Source: Brachybacterium phenoliresistens
GTDB lineage: Bacteria > Actinomycetota > Actinomycetes > Actinomycetales > Dermabacteraceae
Length of the DNA: 64,000 nucleotides
Assembly (NCBI RefSeq): GCF_000576425.1
Contig: NZ_KK069988.1
Coordinates: 477,976-541,975 of the forward strand
Reading direction: 5' to 3'
The position numbers and the translations under genes were made by a program. Positions within the stretch are counted from its first letter, which is position 1, and each line of letters begins with the position of its first letter. Positions 22,790 through 31,485 of this stretch are shown piece after piece. The notes beneath the pieces were generated by a model that was not told the origin of the DNA, did not search any database, and saw only the letters and a list, made by a program, of their open reading frames with translations.

Positions 22790-25507
22790 TCAGTGCGCGG
22801 CGTCGAGCCAGGTGCGGCCGATGCCCACCCCCACCTCGAGCGGCACGGACAGCTCGTAGGCGCCGTCCATGCCGTCCACGACGATCTCGCGGACCTGCTC
22901 GAGCTCTCCCGGGGCGACCTCGACCACGAGCTCGTCGTGCACCTGCAGCAGCATGCGGGAGCCGAGCCCGGCCTCGCGCATCCGCGACTCGACCGCGAGC
23001 ATGGCGAGCTTGATGATGTCCGCCGCGCTGCCCTGGATCGGCGAGTTCAGGGCGACCCGCTCGGCGTTCTCCCGGCGCTGGCGGTTGTCGCTGCGCAGGT
23101 CGGGGAGGTAGCGGCGGCGCCCGAGGATGGTCTCGGTGTAGCCCGTCTCCCGGGCACGGTCCACGCTGGCGCGCAGGTAGTCGCGCACGCCGCCGAAGCG
23201 CTCGAAGTACCCGTCCCGCAGGGCGGTCGCCTCGGCCTGGCTGATCCGCAGCTGACGGGCGAGGCCGAAGGCGCTCAGGCCGTAGGCCAGGCCGTAGCTG
23301 ACGGCCTTCGTCTTCGAGCGCATGGCCGCATCGACGTCCTCCGGGGCGACGGAGAACACCCGGGAGGCGACGAAGCGGTGCAGGTCCTCCCCCGAGCGGA
23401 AGGCCTCGATGAGGCCGGCGTCCTCGGACAGATGCGCCATGATGCGCATCTCGATCTGCGAGTAGTCGGCGGTCAGCAGCGCCTCGTAGCCGTCGCCCGC
23501 GGCGAAGACGCCGCGCAGCCGGCGCCCCTCCGCCGTGCGCACGGGGATGTTCTGGAGGTTCGGCTCCGTCGAGGCCAGCCGGCCGGTCGCGGCGGCGGTC
23601 TGCTGGAAGGTGGTGTGGACGCGGCCGGTGCCGTCGGTCGCCGCGTCCAGCCCGCTCACGTACCCGGTGAGCTTGCTCATCTCGCGGAACCGCAGCAGCC
23701 AGGACAGGAAGGCATGGCCCGAGGACTCCGGAGGCAGGGAGTCCCGCAGGTCGATCAGCGACTCCGCATCGGTCGAGTAGCCCGAGGCGATCTTGCGGGT
23801 CTTGGGCAGGGCCAGGGTCTCGAACAGCACGGCCTGCAGCTGCTTGGGGGACGCGAGGTTGACCTCCTCCCCCACGATCGCCCCGGCCTCCCGGCGGGCC
23901 TGGGCGACGAAGCCGTCGAACTCGTCCTTGAGCTGGTCCAGGGTGGGCCGGTCGATCGCGATGCCCCGCTCATGGAGGGTCTCCAGCACCCGCTGCAGCG
24001 GGACCTCCAGCTGCTCGAGCAGCGGCCGCGTCCAGGGCTCCTCCTCCTGCGCCGCATCCAGGTGCGCGGCGACCGGGAGCAGCGCGGCCGCGGAGTCGGC
24101 GAGCCGGGCGGAGGCCACGGCGAGGTGCTCGGCGCGTGCCTCCGCCGTCTCCTTCTTCAGGGTCGCCGGCGTGGGCCTGCGCGGGCGCGGATCCAGGACG
24201 GTGCCGAGCAGGTCGTGCGCCAGGCTCTCGGCGTCGTAGCTGCGGGCGCCCGGCCGCAGCACGAAGGCCTCCAGCGCCAGGTCCCGCACCGGGGCGGTGA
24301 GCTCGTACCCCTGGGCGCGCAGCCAGACGCGCACGGCGGGGACGTCGGCGACATGGACGAGTTCGGCGGAGTCCAGCACCTCGGCCAGGGCGGACGAGGC
24401 GTCCTGGTCCAGCTGCTCGAGGGCCAGGACGCCGCGGCGTCCGGTGGTCGCGATGCCCAGCAGCGCCCCGCCGCGGACGTCGTCGGCGACATCCAGCGCC
24501 AGCTCGAAGGGGGCCGCCGCGAGCAGCGCCCGCAGATCCTCGGCCCCGGCGATCGGGAGATCCGCGGGGACCTCCTGCCCCGCGAGGGGCTCCGGCGCCG
24601 CGGCGCCCTCGGGGAAGAAGAGGTCCGGGAGGTCGCGACGCGTCGTGTCGCCGAAGGCGAGCTCGTCGAAGACCGCGAGCGCGGCGGTGCGGTCGCCGCG
24701 GCCGAGGGTGAAGGCCGACGCATCAACGGGGAGCTCGAGGTCGGTGACCGCGGCGTTCATGAGGCGGTTGCGGCGCACGCCGTCGATGTTCTCGCGCAGG
24801 GACTGTCCGGCCTTGCCGGCGATCTCCTCGGCGTGCTCGAGCACGCCCTCGAGGTCGCCGTACTTCTGGATCCACTTCGCCGCCGTCTTGGGGCCGACGC
24901 CGGGCACACCGGGCAGGTTGTCGGCGCTCTCCCCCACCAGGGCGGCCAGGTCCGGGTAGCGCGCCGGGGCGAGCTGGTACTTCTCCATCACGGCCGCGGG
25001 ATCCATGCGTCGCATCTCGGTGACGCCCTTGACCGGCTGCAGCAGGGTCACACGCTCGTCGACCAGCTGGATGGCGTCGCGGTCGCTGGTGACGATCAGC
25101 GCCTCGCCCTCCTGCGCGGCGGCGCGGGCGGCCAGGGTGGCGATGATGTCATCGGCCTCGTAGTCGGGGACGGTCAGCCAGACGATGCCCAGGGCGTCCA
25201 GCACCTGCTGGATCAGCCCGATCTGGCCGTGGAAGGCCTCGGGCGTGGCGTCGCGGCCGCCCTTGTACTGCTCGTAGATCCGGTCGCGGAACGTGCCGCC
25301 GGGGAGATCGAAGGCGACCACCACATGGGTGGGCTGCTCGGAGGCCACCACGTTGAACATCATGCGGGTGAATCCGTACACCGCGTTGGTGGACTGGCCG
25401 CGTCCGTCGGTGAAGCGGTCCGCGGGCAGGGCGAAGAACGCCCGGAACGCCATCGCGTGTCCGTCGATCAGGAGGATCCTCTGGCCGGTCAGCTCGCTCG
25501 AACTCAT
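22790..25507 (-). CDS. polA: DNA polymerase I
   Basis: 905-aa Pol I for gap filling and Okazaki maturation. The N-terminal 5' nuclease has LLIDGHAMAFRAFFA near residue 11, DYEADDIIATLAARA near 115 and TSDRDAIQLV near 142. The middle 3'-5' exonuclease-like domain lacks the DxE catalytic motif, so proofreading is probably absent, as in mycobacterial Pol I. The polymerase domain has motif A LLTADYSQIEMRIMAH, motif B RSKTKAVSYGLAYG and motif C LLQVHDELVVEV. The ATG at 25507 begins the conserved MSSSELTGQRILLIDGHA; the frame stays open upstream but the earlier part is not Pol I-like. Confidence 0.98.
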   Translation of the reverse strand: MSSSELTGQRILLIDGHAMAFRAFFALPADRFTDGRGQSTNAVYGFTRMMFNVVASEQPTHVVVAFDLPGGTFRDRIYEQYKGGRDATPEAFHGQIGLIQQVLDALGIVWLTVPDYEADDIIATLAARAAAQEGEALIVTSDRDAIQLVDERVTLLQPVKGVTEMRRMDPAAVMEKYQLAPARYPDLAALVGESADNLPGVPGVGPKTAAKWIQKYGDLEGVLEHAEEIAGKAGQSLRENIDGVRRNRLMNAAVTDLELPVDASAFTLGRGDRTAALAVFDELAFGDTTRRDLPDLFFPEGAAAPEPLAGQEVPADLPIAGAEDLRALLAAAPFELALDVADDVRGGALLGIATTGRRGVLALEQLDQDASSALAEVLDSAELVHVADVPAVRVWLRAQGYELTAPVRDLALEAFVLRPGARSYDAESLAHDLLGTVLDPRPRRPTPATLKKETAEARAEHLAVASARLADSAAALLPVAAHLDAAQEEEPWTRPLLEQLEVPLQRVLETLHERGIAIDRPTLDQLKDEFDGFVAQARREAGAIVGEEVNLASPKQLQAVLFETLALPKTRKIASGYSTDAESLIDLRDSLPPESSGHAFLSWLLRFREMSKLTGYVSGLDAATDGTGRVHTTFQQTAAATGRLASTEPNLQNIPVRTAEGRRLRGVFAAGDGYEALLTADYSQIEMRIMAHLSEDAGLIEAFRSGEDLHRFVASRVFSVAPEDVDAAMRSKTKAVSYGLAYGLSAFGLARQLRISQAEATALRDGYFERFGGVRDYLRASVDRARETGYTETILGRRRYLPDLRSDNRQRRENAERVALNSPIQGSAADIIKLAMLAVESRMREAGLGSRMLLQVHDELVVEVAPGELEQVREIVVDGMDGAYELSVPLEVGVGIGRTWLDAAH

Positions 25508-25558
25508 GGGGGAAGTCTCCCACGACGCGCCGACGCACGGGTATGGCACGCTGTTCCC

Positions 25559-26014
25559 ATGCCCTCCCATGCCCGGTCCGAGACCTCTGCCGATCCCGCC
25601 GTCCTCGCCGCGATGCGGGAGGCCATGGTCGGCACCCTCATGGAGCGCACCGGGATGCAGGTGCAGGACCTCGACCGGCGCGGCGGCACCATGACGATGC
25701 CCGTGGCGGGGAACACGCAGCCTGCGGGCCTGCTGCACGGCGGGGCGACCATCGCCCTCGCGGAATCGGTCGCCTCGATGGCGGCGATCCTGCAGGCCCG
25801 GTCCGTCCACGGCGAGGGGGCCCAGGCGGTGGGCACCAGCGTCTCCGCCGTGCACCATCGCTCCGCGCGCACGGGCGTGGTCATCGCGACCGCCCGGGCG
25901 CTGCATCTGGGACGGCAGGTCGCGACTTACCTCGTGGAGGTCCTCGACGAGGACGAGGCGCTGCTGTCCACCGTCACGGTGAGCACGATGCTGCTCGCCC
26001 CGCGCCCGGCCTGA
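25559..26014 (+). CDS. Hotdog-fold thioesterase (PaaI/MenI-like)
   Basis: 151-aa acyl-CoA thioesterase of the PaaI/YbgC hotdog superfamily. Family marks are GNTQPAGLLHGGATIALAESVASMAA (residues about 52-77) with the LHGG motif and catalytic Glu, then GTSVSAVHHRSARTG and TARALHLGRQVATYLVEVLDE. Probably hydrolyses aromatic or isoprenoid-precursor acyl-CoAs (DHNA-CoA in menaquinone synthesis is one option). It is divergent from polA with 51 bp between starts and converges on the binding-protein gene with a 4-bp gap. Confidence 0.85.
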   Translation: MPSHARSETSADPAVLAAMREAMVGTLMERTGMQVQDLDRRGGTMTMPVAGNTQPAGLLHGGATIALAESVASMAAILQARSVHGEGAQAVGTSVSAVHHRSARTGVVIATARALHLGRQVATYLVEVLDEDEALLSTVTVSTMLLAPRPA

Positions 26015-26018
26015 GCGC

Positions 26019-27407
26019 TCATCCCGGGATCTCGAAGGAGATCGCGTCGGGCTCGACGATCCTCTCGGCCGCCGCGGACCAGGTGATGCGCCGCAGCTGA
26101 CCGGCGCGCACGTCCCGGTTCCCGCCCAGCTCGAGGGGCCCGGAGGCGCCCGTGTAGCGGATCGACCCGGTGGCTCCCTGGTCCTCGGCGTCCTGCAGCA
26201 GCCGGTCGCAGGCGCCGTAGTCGGTGCACTCGGTCGTGCCCGAGAGCACCTCGGGCACGGATCCGGCGATCGCGGTCCCCTCGACGCTCAGGGCATGGCG
26301 GGCCGCCAGGCAGGCGATGAGGACCGCGTCGAAGGCCTGCTGGGAGTAGGCGTAGCCGCGCCGCAGCAGGGAGGTGTCGAGGTTGAGCATCATGTCCTCG
26401 AACGTCAGCCCGTCGCCGACGTCCACGCCCACGGGGCCGCCGGGCTCGAACCCCTCGGCCTGCTCCAGCGACTCCGGCGGCAGCGACGCGTCGCGGTAGT
26501 CGACCGAGGCGTTGGGCCCCAGGCGGATCGGGATCGCCTGCTGCGCCCGGCCGCCGGCATCCAGGGTGGCCTGGTGCACGGCGCTGGCGAGCGGCCCGCA
26601 CTCGGCGCCGCCGTTGAGGACCAGCAGAGCCGGCGGCGCCCCGGCGATCTGCGCCGCGAGGGCCTGCACGTCGAGGTCCTCGTCGGCCGGGTAGAAGGTC
26701 TCCATGACCATCGTGCCGCCGAGAGGGGCGGCCTGCTCGGACAGCTCGGCGAGCAGGCTGCGCCCCTGCAGGGTGTCCGGGGAGACGTAGGCGATGGTGC
26801 CGGGGACGGTGCCCTCGGGCGCGTTCTCCATCGCGGCCTTCACCCAGAGGGAGGCCAGGGCCGTGTCGTCGGGGGCGAGGCGGAACAGCATGCCGTTGCT
26901 GGCGTCGTCCTTGCGCACGGCGGCGGAGGAGGACCACGGGCACAGCACCAGCATCTGGTGCTCGACGGCGGCGGGGATGGCCTCGAGCAGCTGGGAGTCC
27001 TCGAGGGAGGAGATCAGCACGCTCACCCCGGCCGCGGCGAGGGCCTCGACCTGCGAGGCCACATCGGCCCCCGGGGCCTCGACCACCGCCCTCGTCTCGA
27101 GGACCACGTCCTGCGCGAAGACGCCGCCGGCGAGGACGTTGACGCGGCGCACCGCCTCCTCGATCGCGAGCGAGATCTGTCCCTCGAACTGCCCGGGGGC
27201 GCCGAAGGTCGAGCCGATGCTTCCCAGGATCAGCGGAGTCGTGGGCGCGGTGCGCTCCGAGGCCGTCGGCGGCGGGGTCGTCGCGCGGCTCCGCCCGCGG
27301 CCCCGCCGCCCTCCGGGCGTGCACGCCGCGAGGGCGCCGGCCCCGAGCACCCCTGAGGACAGGGAGGCCAGGACGCGGCGCCGCGTCGGGGAGATCGGGC
27401 GGGCCAT
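26019..27407 (-). CDS. ABC-type substrate-binding lipoprotein (Leu/Ile/Val-binding family)
   Basis: 462-aa type I periplasmic-binding-fold protein (Peripla_BP_6/branched-chain-amino-acid family). The N-terminus has twin Arg plus a hydrophobic core and lipobox LAAC with lipidated Cys29, so it is a membrane-anchored extracellular lipoprotein. The body shows PLILGSIGSTFG, QISLAIEEAVRRVNVLAGGVF, ISSLEDSQLLEAIPAAVEHQM and the central IAYVSPDTLQGRS. No permease or ATPase genes adjoin it. It follows the ANTAR response regulator gene by 27 bp and may share its transcript. An AmiC-like ligand-sensor role is a speculation from this pairing. Confidence 0.85.
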   Translation of the reverse strand: MARPISPTRRRVLASLSSGVLGAGALAACTPGGRRGRGRSRATTPPPTASERTAPTTPLILGSIGSTFGAPGQFEGQISLAIEEAVRRVNVLAGGVFAQDVVLETRAVVEAPGADVASQVEALAAAGVSVLISSLEDSQLLEAIPAAVEHQMLVLCPWSSSAAVRKDDASNGMLFRLAPDDTALASLWVKAAMENAPEGTVPGTIAYVSPDTLQGRSLLAELSEQAAPLGGTMVMETFYPADEDLDVQALAAQIAGAPPALLVLNGGAECGPLASAVHQATLDAGGRAQQAIPIRLGPNASVDYRDASLPPESLEQAEGFEPGGPVGVDVGDGLTFEDMMLNLDTSLLRRGYAYSQQAFDAVLIACLAARHALSVEGTAIAGSVPEVLSGTTECTDYGACDRLLQDAEDQGATGSIRYTGASGPLELGGNRDVRAGQLRRITWSAAAERIVEPDAISFEIPG

Positions 27408-27434
27408 GTCAGCGCGGCGCGGTTCTCGGCAGGG

Positions 27435-28070
27435 TCAGTCCTTGCCGGCTCCCCCGAGCTGGTCGACGACCGCGTCGGCGACCTCGCGCATCGTCAGGCG
27501 GCGGTCCATGGAGGTCTTCTGGATCCAGCGGAACGCCTCCGGCTCGCTGAGGCCCATGTTCGACTGCAGCAGGCCCTTGGCGCGGTCCACGCGCTTGCGG
27601 GTCTCGAAGCGCTCGCCCAGGTCGGCGATGTCCGCCTCGAGCTGCAGGATCTGCGCGTGGCGGGAGACGGCGATCTCGATCGCCGGCAGCAGGTCCGCCG
27701 GGGTGAAGGGCTTGACGACGTACGCCATCGCGCCGGCGTCGCGGGCCCGCTCGACGAGCTCGGTCTGCGAGAAGGCGGTGAGCATCACCACGGGGGCGAG
27801 GTTCTCCTCGCCGATCTTCTCGGCGGCGGTGATGCCGTCGGTCTGCGGCATCTTCACGTCCATCACGACGATGTCCGGGCGCAGCTCACGGGTCTTCTCG
27901 ATGGCGGCGGCGCCGTCGCCGACGGCGGCGACGACCTCGAAGCCGGCCTCCGTGAGCGTCTCGACGATGTCCATCCGGATGAGGCTCTCGTCCTCCGCGA
28001 CGACGGCGCGGCGGCGCGGGGCGGCCTCCGCGGCGTCGGTGGTGGACTCGTTCACAGATTCGTCGTTCAT
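27435..28070 (-). CDS. ANTAR-domain response regulator (PdtaR-like)
   Basis: 211-aa two-domain regulator. The receiver domain is at residues about 21-140: acidic pair in VVAEDESL, phospho-acceptor Asp71 in VVMDVKMPQTDG, Thr98 in MLTAF and Lys120 in YVVKPF. The ANTAR RNA-binding domain is at about 148-205, with KRVDRAKGLLQSNMGLSEPEAFRWIQ and the Ala-rich third helix. This class acts as an antiterminator by binding paired-hexaloop RNA hairpins when phosphorylated. Mycobacterial PdtaR (Rv1626) lies near polA as here. No histidine kinase is in the window. An alternative in-frame ATG lies 21 bp upstream. Confidence 0.92.
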   Translation of the reverse strand: MNDESVNESTTDAAEAAPRRRAVVAEDESLIRMDIVETLTEAGFEVVAAVGDGAAAIEKTRELRPDIVVMDVKMPQTDGITAAEKIGEENLAPVVMLTAFSQTELVERARDAGAMAYVVKPFTPADLLPAIEIAVSRHAQILQLEADIADLGERFETRKRVDRAKGLLQSNMGLSEPEAFRWIQKTSMDRRLTMREVADAVVDQLGGAGKD

Positions 28071-28267
28071 AGCACCCTGTCCGTCTCGCATGGCTCCCTG
28101 TCCCGCGGGCCGCGACCGCCTCGGCGATCTCCGGACGGCACGCGCAGGGCGCATGCAGCCGATGCTGATCGGGGCGGAAGCCGGTCGGGAGCAGATGTCT
28201 TCCTCGGATATCCTAGTCCAGGCTCTGCGTCCCGTGCCCTGTTCGGGCAGGTGACGTGAGCATCCTC

Positions 28268-28350
28268 GCCGGGTTGGCGGAATGGTAGACGCGGCGCACT
28301 CAAAATGCGCTGTCCGCAAGGGCGTGCGGGTTCGAGTCCCGCACCCGGTA
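28268..28350 (+). tRNA. tRNA-Leu (anticodon CAA)
   Basis: 83-nt class II tRNA. The acceptor GCCGGGT pairs with ACCCGGT (one G-U pair), with discriminator A. The anticodon stem GCGCA/TGCGC closes a 7-nt loop CTCAAAA giving CAA (reads UUG). A long variable arm GTCC-GCAA-GGGC and T-arm GCGGG-TTCGAGT-CCCGC follow. CCA is not encoded (next bases CCG). It lies between the ANTAR regulator and an accessory gene patch; no duplicated 3' end suggesting an att site was seen. Confidence 0.97.
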
Positions 28351-28442
28351 CCGGAGCTCCCGGCCCCTGGCCCGGAGCGATCCCGGGGCAGGAGCCGATG
28401 GTCGGGGCGAACGGACGCGAACTCCCCATCGGAAGGGCATCC

Positions 28443-28970
28443 TCAGTGACGGGACGAGCCCAGATGGGGCTCGATGGCCAACCAGAGCTGATCGGCGCAT
28501 TCCTGCGGCGTCTGCTCCCCGCGGGTGCGGACGATCGACGTCGCGGGCAGCAGCGCGCGCAGCGCCCTGGCGTCCGATCGCGCGTCGAGGACGGTCGCCT
28601 CGGTCGCGCCGCGCCCTCGGAGGCGGGCGGCCCTCAGCTCGTCGTCGACCTCCCAGCCGAGGAGCGTCCCCGCAGCCGGCGCGGGACGGGCATCGGGCAC
28701 CTGCGTGAGGAGGACCATGTCGACGCCGGCCCGGGTCACGAACCCGGCGATCCGGGCCCAGAGACGGTCGTAGGCGGGCCAGATCGGCGCCGCCGCGGCA
28801 TCGGCGATCCTCACGCCCAGGAGGGAGCCGTCCTCGAGCACCTCGTCGATGTCGGCGACGACGGCGCGTCCATGGGCTCGCGCGATCAGATGGGGCAGCG
28901 CCGTGGACTTGCCCGTGCCGGGAGGTGCGCAGACCGTGACCAGCGCGCCGGCTGGGAGGCGAGCGTTCAC
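28443..28970 (-). CDS. P-loop NTPase, kinase-like, unknown function
   Basis: 175 aa, begins with GTG at 28970. Walker A APPGTGKSTALPHLI lies at residues about 15-29 and is followed by an acidic VVADIDEVLED segment, a topology seen in small-molecule and nucleotide kinases. The hydrophobic strand VDMVLLTQVPDARP and the basic LRAARLRGRG segment resemble the second half of such kinases. No specific family recognised. Lies alone between tRNA-Leu and a GNAT gene in a patch of unrelated single genes. Confidence 0.7.
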   Translation of the reverse strand: MNARLPAGALVTVCAPPGTGKSTALPHLIARAHGRAVVADIDEVLEDGSLLGVRIADAAAAPIWPAYDRLWARIAGFVTRAGVDMVLLTQVPDARPAPAAGTLLGWEVDDELRAARLRGRGATEATVLDARSDARALRALLPATSIVRTRGEQTPQECADQLWLAIEPHLGSSRH

Positions 28971-29073
28971 GGTCTCGCCCCGTCGAAGAGTCCTGTGCGC
29001 GCCAGTCCGCCGCGCTGCCGGCTACGCAGCGGGACCCGAACGGCCATGCCTCGGGGCGCGGGCGTCCGTCGCA

Positions 29074-29643
29074 TCACGGGTTGGCCGGTTCGCGCAGCAT
29101 CGCGTGGACCGACGGCCCGTCGGGGATGCGGGTCGTCGCGGTCGGGGTGAAGCCATGCCGCGCATACAGCGCCACGTTCCGGGCATCCGAGGTCTCCACG
29201 GACGTCGTGGCGCGACGGGCATCGAGGCGCCGCAGCCCCTCGGTCAGGATCGCGGAGGCGATCCCCCTCCCCCAGCTGTCGGGATGGACGCCGACCACGG
29301 CCAGGTCCCAGGAGTCCGCAGGGCGCTGCGGGAGCTCGACCGCGCGCAGGGCGTCGAGCCTCTCCCCCATCAGCTCTGCGATCCGCGCCTGATCGGCTGC
29401 GGCGGGCTCCGGGGCATCGGGCGGGAGCAGCGCCGCGACGCCGCGTCGCGCCTCGTCCACGAGCACGATCCCGCATCGGAGGGCATGACGCAGGTAGATC
29501 CCCTGCAGCTCCTCCAGGCGCGCCGCATAGTCGGCGGCGGGGATCGACCAGCGGGTCCACGGGTACTCGGCGAAGGCGGCGGCTAGCATCCGCGCAGCAC
29601 CGGGGATGTCGTCGGCGGTCGCATCGCGCACGGGAACGGTCAT
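29074..29643 (-). CDS. GNAT-family N-acetyltransferase
   Basis: 189-aa acetyl-CoA-dependent transferase. The core acetyl-CoA site is VVGVHPDSWGRGIASAIL (residues about 119-136: beta-4, then the Q/RxxGxG/A-type pyrophosphate loop RGIAS), followed by TTSVETSDARNVALYARHGF. The N-terminal half, with AAAFAEYPWTRW, resembles the actinobacterial acetyltransferases that act on small molecules. Substrate unknown. A TAGCGT -10 ends 6 bp before the ATG, so the mRNA is probably leaderless. Confidence 0.88.
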   Translation of the reverse strand: MTVPVRDATADDIPGAARMLAAAFAEYPWTRWSIPAADYAARLEELQGIYLRHALRCGIVLVDEARRGVAALLPPDAPEPAAADQARIAELMGERLDALRAVELPQRPADSWDLAVVGVHPDSWGRGIASAILTEGLRRLDARRATTSVETSDARNVALYARHGFTPTATTRIPDGPSVHAMLREPANP

Positions 29644-29649
29644 GGCTGC

Positions 29650-29655
29650 ACGCTA
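29650..29655 (-). promoter_or_regulatory. GNAT gene -10 element, leaderless start
   Basis: The minus strand reads TAGCGT, six bases GCAGCC, then ATG at 29643. The same hexamer and spacing precede the HTH gene at 61.8 kb. Confidence 0.5.
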
Positions 29656-29811
29656 CCTCCCGGACCAGCTCAGGAGGCGGCGGTGGATCGGCTGCCCGGC
29701 ACGGTCGCGCGCGCCGATGGGCCCCGTTGTCCTCCTCGGTCCGGGGCAGGGACCCGCTCGACCCGAGCATCCCCCTCGAGCAGGCGGGCAGCCACCCGAG
29801 ATACTGATCCG

Positions 29812-30348
29812 ATGAGACCGTGCCGACTGAACGTGATGGGTGCCTCCGGCGCAGGGGCGACGACCCTCGGTCGCGCGGTGGCAACGGCCTGGTCGGTCCC
29901 TCATGCCGACAGCGACGACTTCTACTGGGTGCCGACGAGCCCCGCGTACACTACGCCGCGTTCCGTGGACGAGAGGGTGGCGCTCATGGAGGCGATGTTC
30001 GTCCCGCGGGCGGCATGGGTCCTCTCCGGGGACATCACCAGCTGGGGCCGTTCCGTGATCGATCGGTGCGACGCCGTGGTCTTCCTGACCCTCGATCCGG
30101 ACGAGCGCCGGCGACGCCTGGAGCGTCGGCAGGATGTCCGGCGAGAGGGCGAGAGCATCGACGACGCGTCCACGTCCGCCTTCCTCGCATGGGCCATAGG
30201 GTACGACGACCCCGCCTTCCCCCGCCGCAGCCGCCGGTCCCACGAGGCCTGGCTGGAGACGCTCCGGAAGCCCGTCCTGCGCCTGGAGTCCGCGCAGCCG
30301 GTCGACGAGCTGTGCCGTCGCGTCCTGGACTGGCAGCCGCACATCTGA
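29812..30348 (+). CDS. Adenylate-kinase-like P-loop protein with atypical Walker A
   Basis: 178 aa. It resembles the small AAA/adenylate-kinase-like proteins whose N-terminus is xxxMGASGxGxTTLG. Here residues 9-20 read MGASGAGATTLG, so the usual Walker A lysine is missing (Ala). Related proteins in this group carry Thr at that place, so this may be a group trait, but catalysis cannot be assumed. ADSDDFYW near residue 33 matches the substrate-side Asp of the fold, and LDPDERRRRLERRQ resembles the lid arginines. ATG 29812 is chosen; in-frame codons upstream lack support. Divergent from the GNAT gene. Confidence 0.75.
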   Translation: MRPCRLNVMGASGAGATTLGRAVATAWSVPHADSDDFYWVPTSPAYTTPRSVDERVALMEAMFVPRAAWVLSGDITSWGRSVIDRCDAVVFLTLDPDERRRRLERRQDVRREGESIDDASTSAFLAWAIGYDDPAFPRRSRRSHEAWLETLRKPVLRLESAQPVDELCRRVLDWQPHI

Positions 30349-30460
30349 CGGACGGACGCCCGCGGTGCAGGGCCCATCGCCCTCGCCGCCGTCCGGCCTG
30401 GCCGGCACCCTCCCCCGAGCTCATCGGCGGATCGACATCCGGGCAGCGACACGGTGCCCG

Positions 30461-31324
30461 CTACGGCGCGTGGCGCGTCCCCGAGATCGGCGTCTCGCCC
30501 CGGCCGCAGGTGCTCAGGAACTCGACGATGGCTCGCGCGGCCGTCTCCGGCTCCTGCTCGACCGGATAGTGCCCGGACTGCTCCAGGACGAGGCCGCGCA
30601 CGTCCGTCGCGACCGTTCGCAGGCCGTCGGCGACCGCGGAACCCATCGCATAGCGACCCCCGATCGCGAGGACGGGCGTGGAGATCGGGTCCCTCCTCAG
30701 CTGCCCGACATCTGCCAGGTCGCCGGAGCGCGTGCGGTAGTAGCCGAGCCCGGCGGCGAGGACGCCTTCTGTGCGGTAGGCGTCGACATAGGTGCGGTGG
30801 ATCTCCGGCTCCAGCCCGGCCGGACCGGCGCTCTGCGTCAGGAAGGAGCCGTAGTAGGCCTCCTCGCGTCCCGGGACGAGCTGCTCGGCCAGCCCCGGCA
30901 CCCGGTTGAACGGGCCATGCCAGGTCGGATAGTGGTCGGCTCCCGGAGCGGGGATGTCGACCTCGACTCCCGGCAGGATCTCCTCCTCGATCACCAGCGC
31001 GCTGACCGCCTCGGGCATCGCCGCGGCCAGGAGGGCGGCGACCGATCCTCCCCAGTCATGTCCGATGACCGCGAACCGCGCGTGCCCGAGCCCGGCGAGC
31101 TTCTCCTGCAGTCCGCGCGCGAGAGCGCTCTTGCGGAGGTCAGGCGTATCCCCGGGGGCTGCGCCGAGGCCGGGCAGGGTGACCGGGAGGGGCGCGAATC
31201 CGGCACGGCGCAGGGCGGGGAGCAGCCCGCGCCAGTGGGCCGGCGTCACCGGCCAGCCGTGCAGGAGCACGACGGCGTGCTCGGCGGGAGGGTGCGTCAA
31301 CGTGGTCCGGGTCCTCCCCGACAC
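30461..31324 (-). CDS. Alpha/beta-hydrolase (epoxide-hydrolase-like)
   Basis: 287-aa alpha/beta-hydrolase. The oxyanion region is VVLLHGWPVTPAHWRGLLP (residues about 18-36), the nucleophile elbow GHDWGGSVAALLA near residue 88 has Asp as nucleophile, and the catalytic His lies in EQSGHYPVEQEP near residue 256. Asp at the elbow with HGWP fits epoxide hydrolases or haloalkane-dehalogenase relatives. The annotated start is a GTG without a clear ribosome-binding site; a TTG about 27 bp downstream is an alternative. It lies downstream of nothing related, with pyk transcribed toward it. Confidence 0.82.
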   Translation of the reverse strand: MSGRTRTTLTHPPAEHAVVLLHGWPVTPAHWRGLLPALRRAGFAPLPVTLPGLGAAPGDTPDLRKSALARGLQEKLAGLGHARFAVIGHDWGGSVAALLAAAMPEAVSALVIEEEILPGVEVDIPAPGADHYPTWHGPFNRVPGLAEQLVPGREEAYYGSFLTQSAGPAGLEPEIHRTYVDAYRTEGVLAAGLGYYRTRSGDLADVGQLRRDPISTPVLAIGGRYAMGSAVADGLRTVATDVRGLVLEQSGHYPVEQEPETAARAIVEFLSTCGRGETPISGTRHAP

Positions 31325-31436
31325 CGATGCCGGCGTCGTCTGTCGTGGATCATGCGTTCGGGGATGCGCCGGCGCACCGGAGCGCGGTGGCGGCGCTGGG
31401 CCGCGTCCCCGTCCCGAGGACGAGACGGCCCGAACG

Positions 31437-31476
31437 CCGACGGGGGCCTCCCGCCGCAGCGGAAGGCCCCCGTCGG
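31437..31476 (-). terminator. pyk terminator hairpin
   Basis: A perfect 13-bp stem (31437-31449 with 31464-31476, CCGACGGGGGCCT) encloses a 14-nt loop, 9 bp beyond the pyk stop. No U-tract. Confidence 0.85.
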
Positions 31477-31485
31477 AGGCGGATC

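Noticed and set aside
28268..31436. Integrative element at tRNA-Leu
   Set aside because: No integrase, excisionase or duplicated tRNA 3' end was visible; kept only as an accessory patch.
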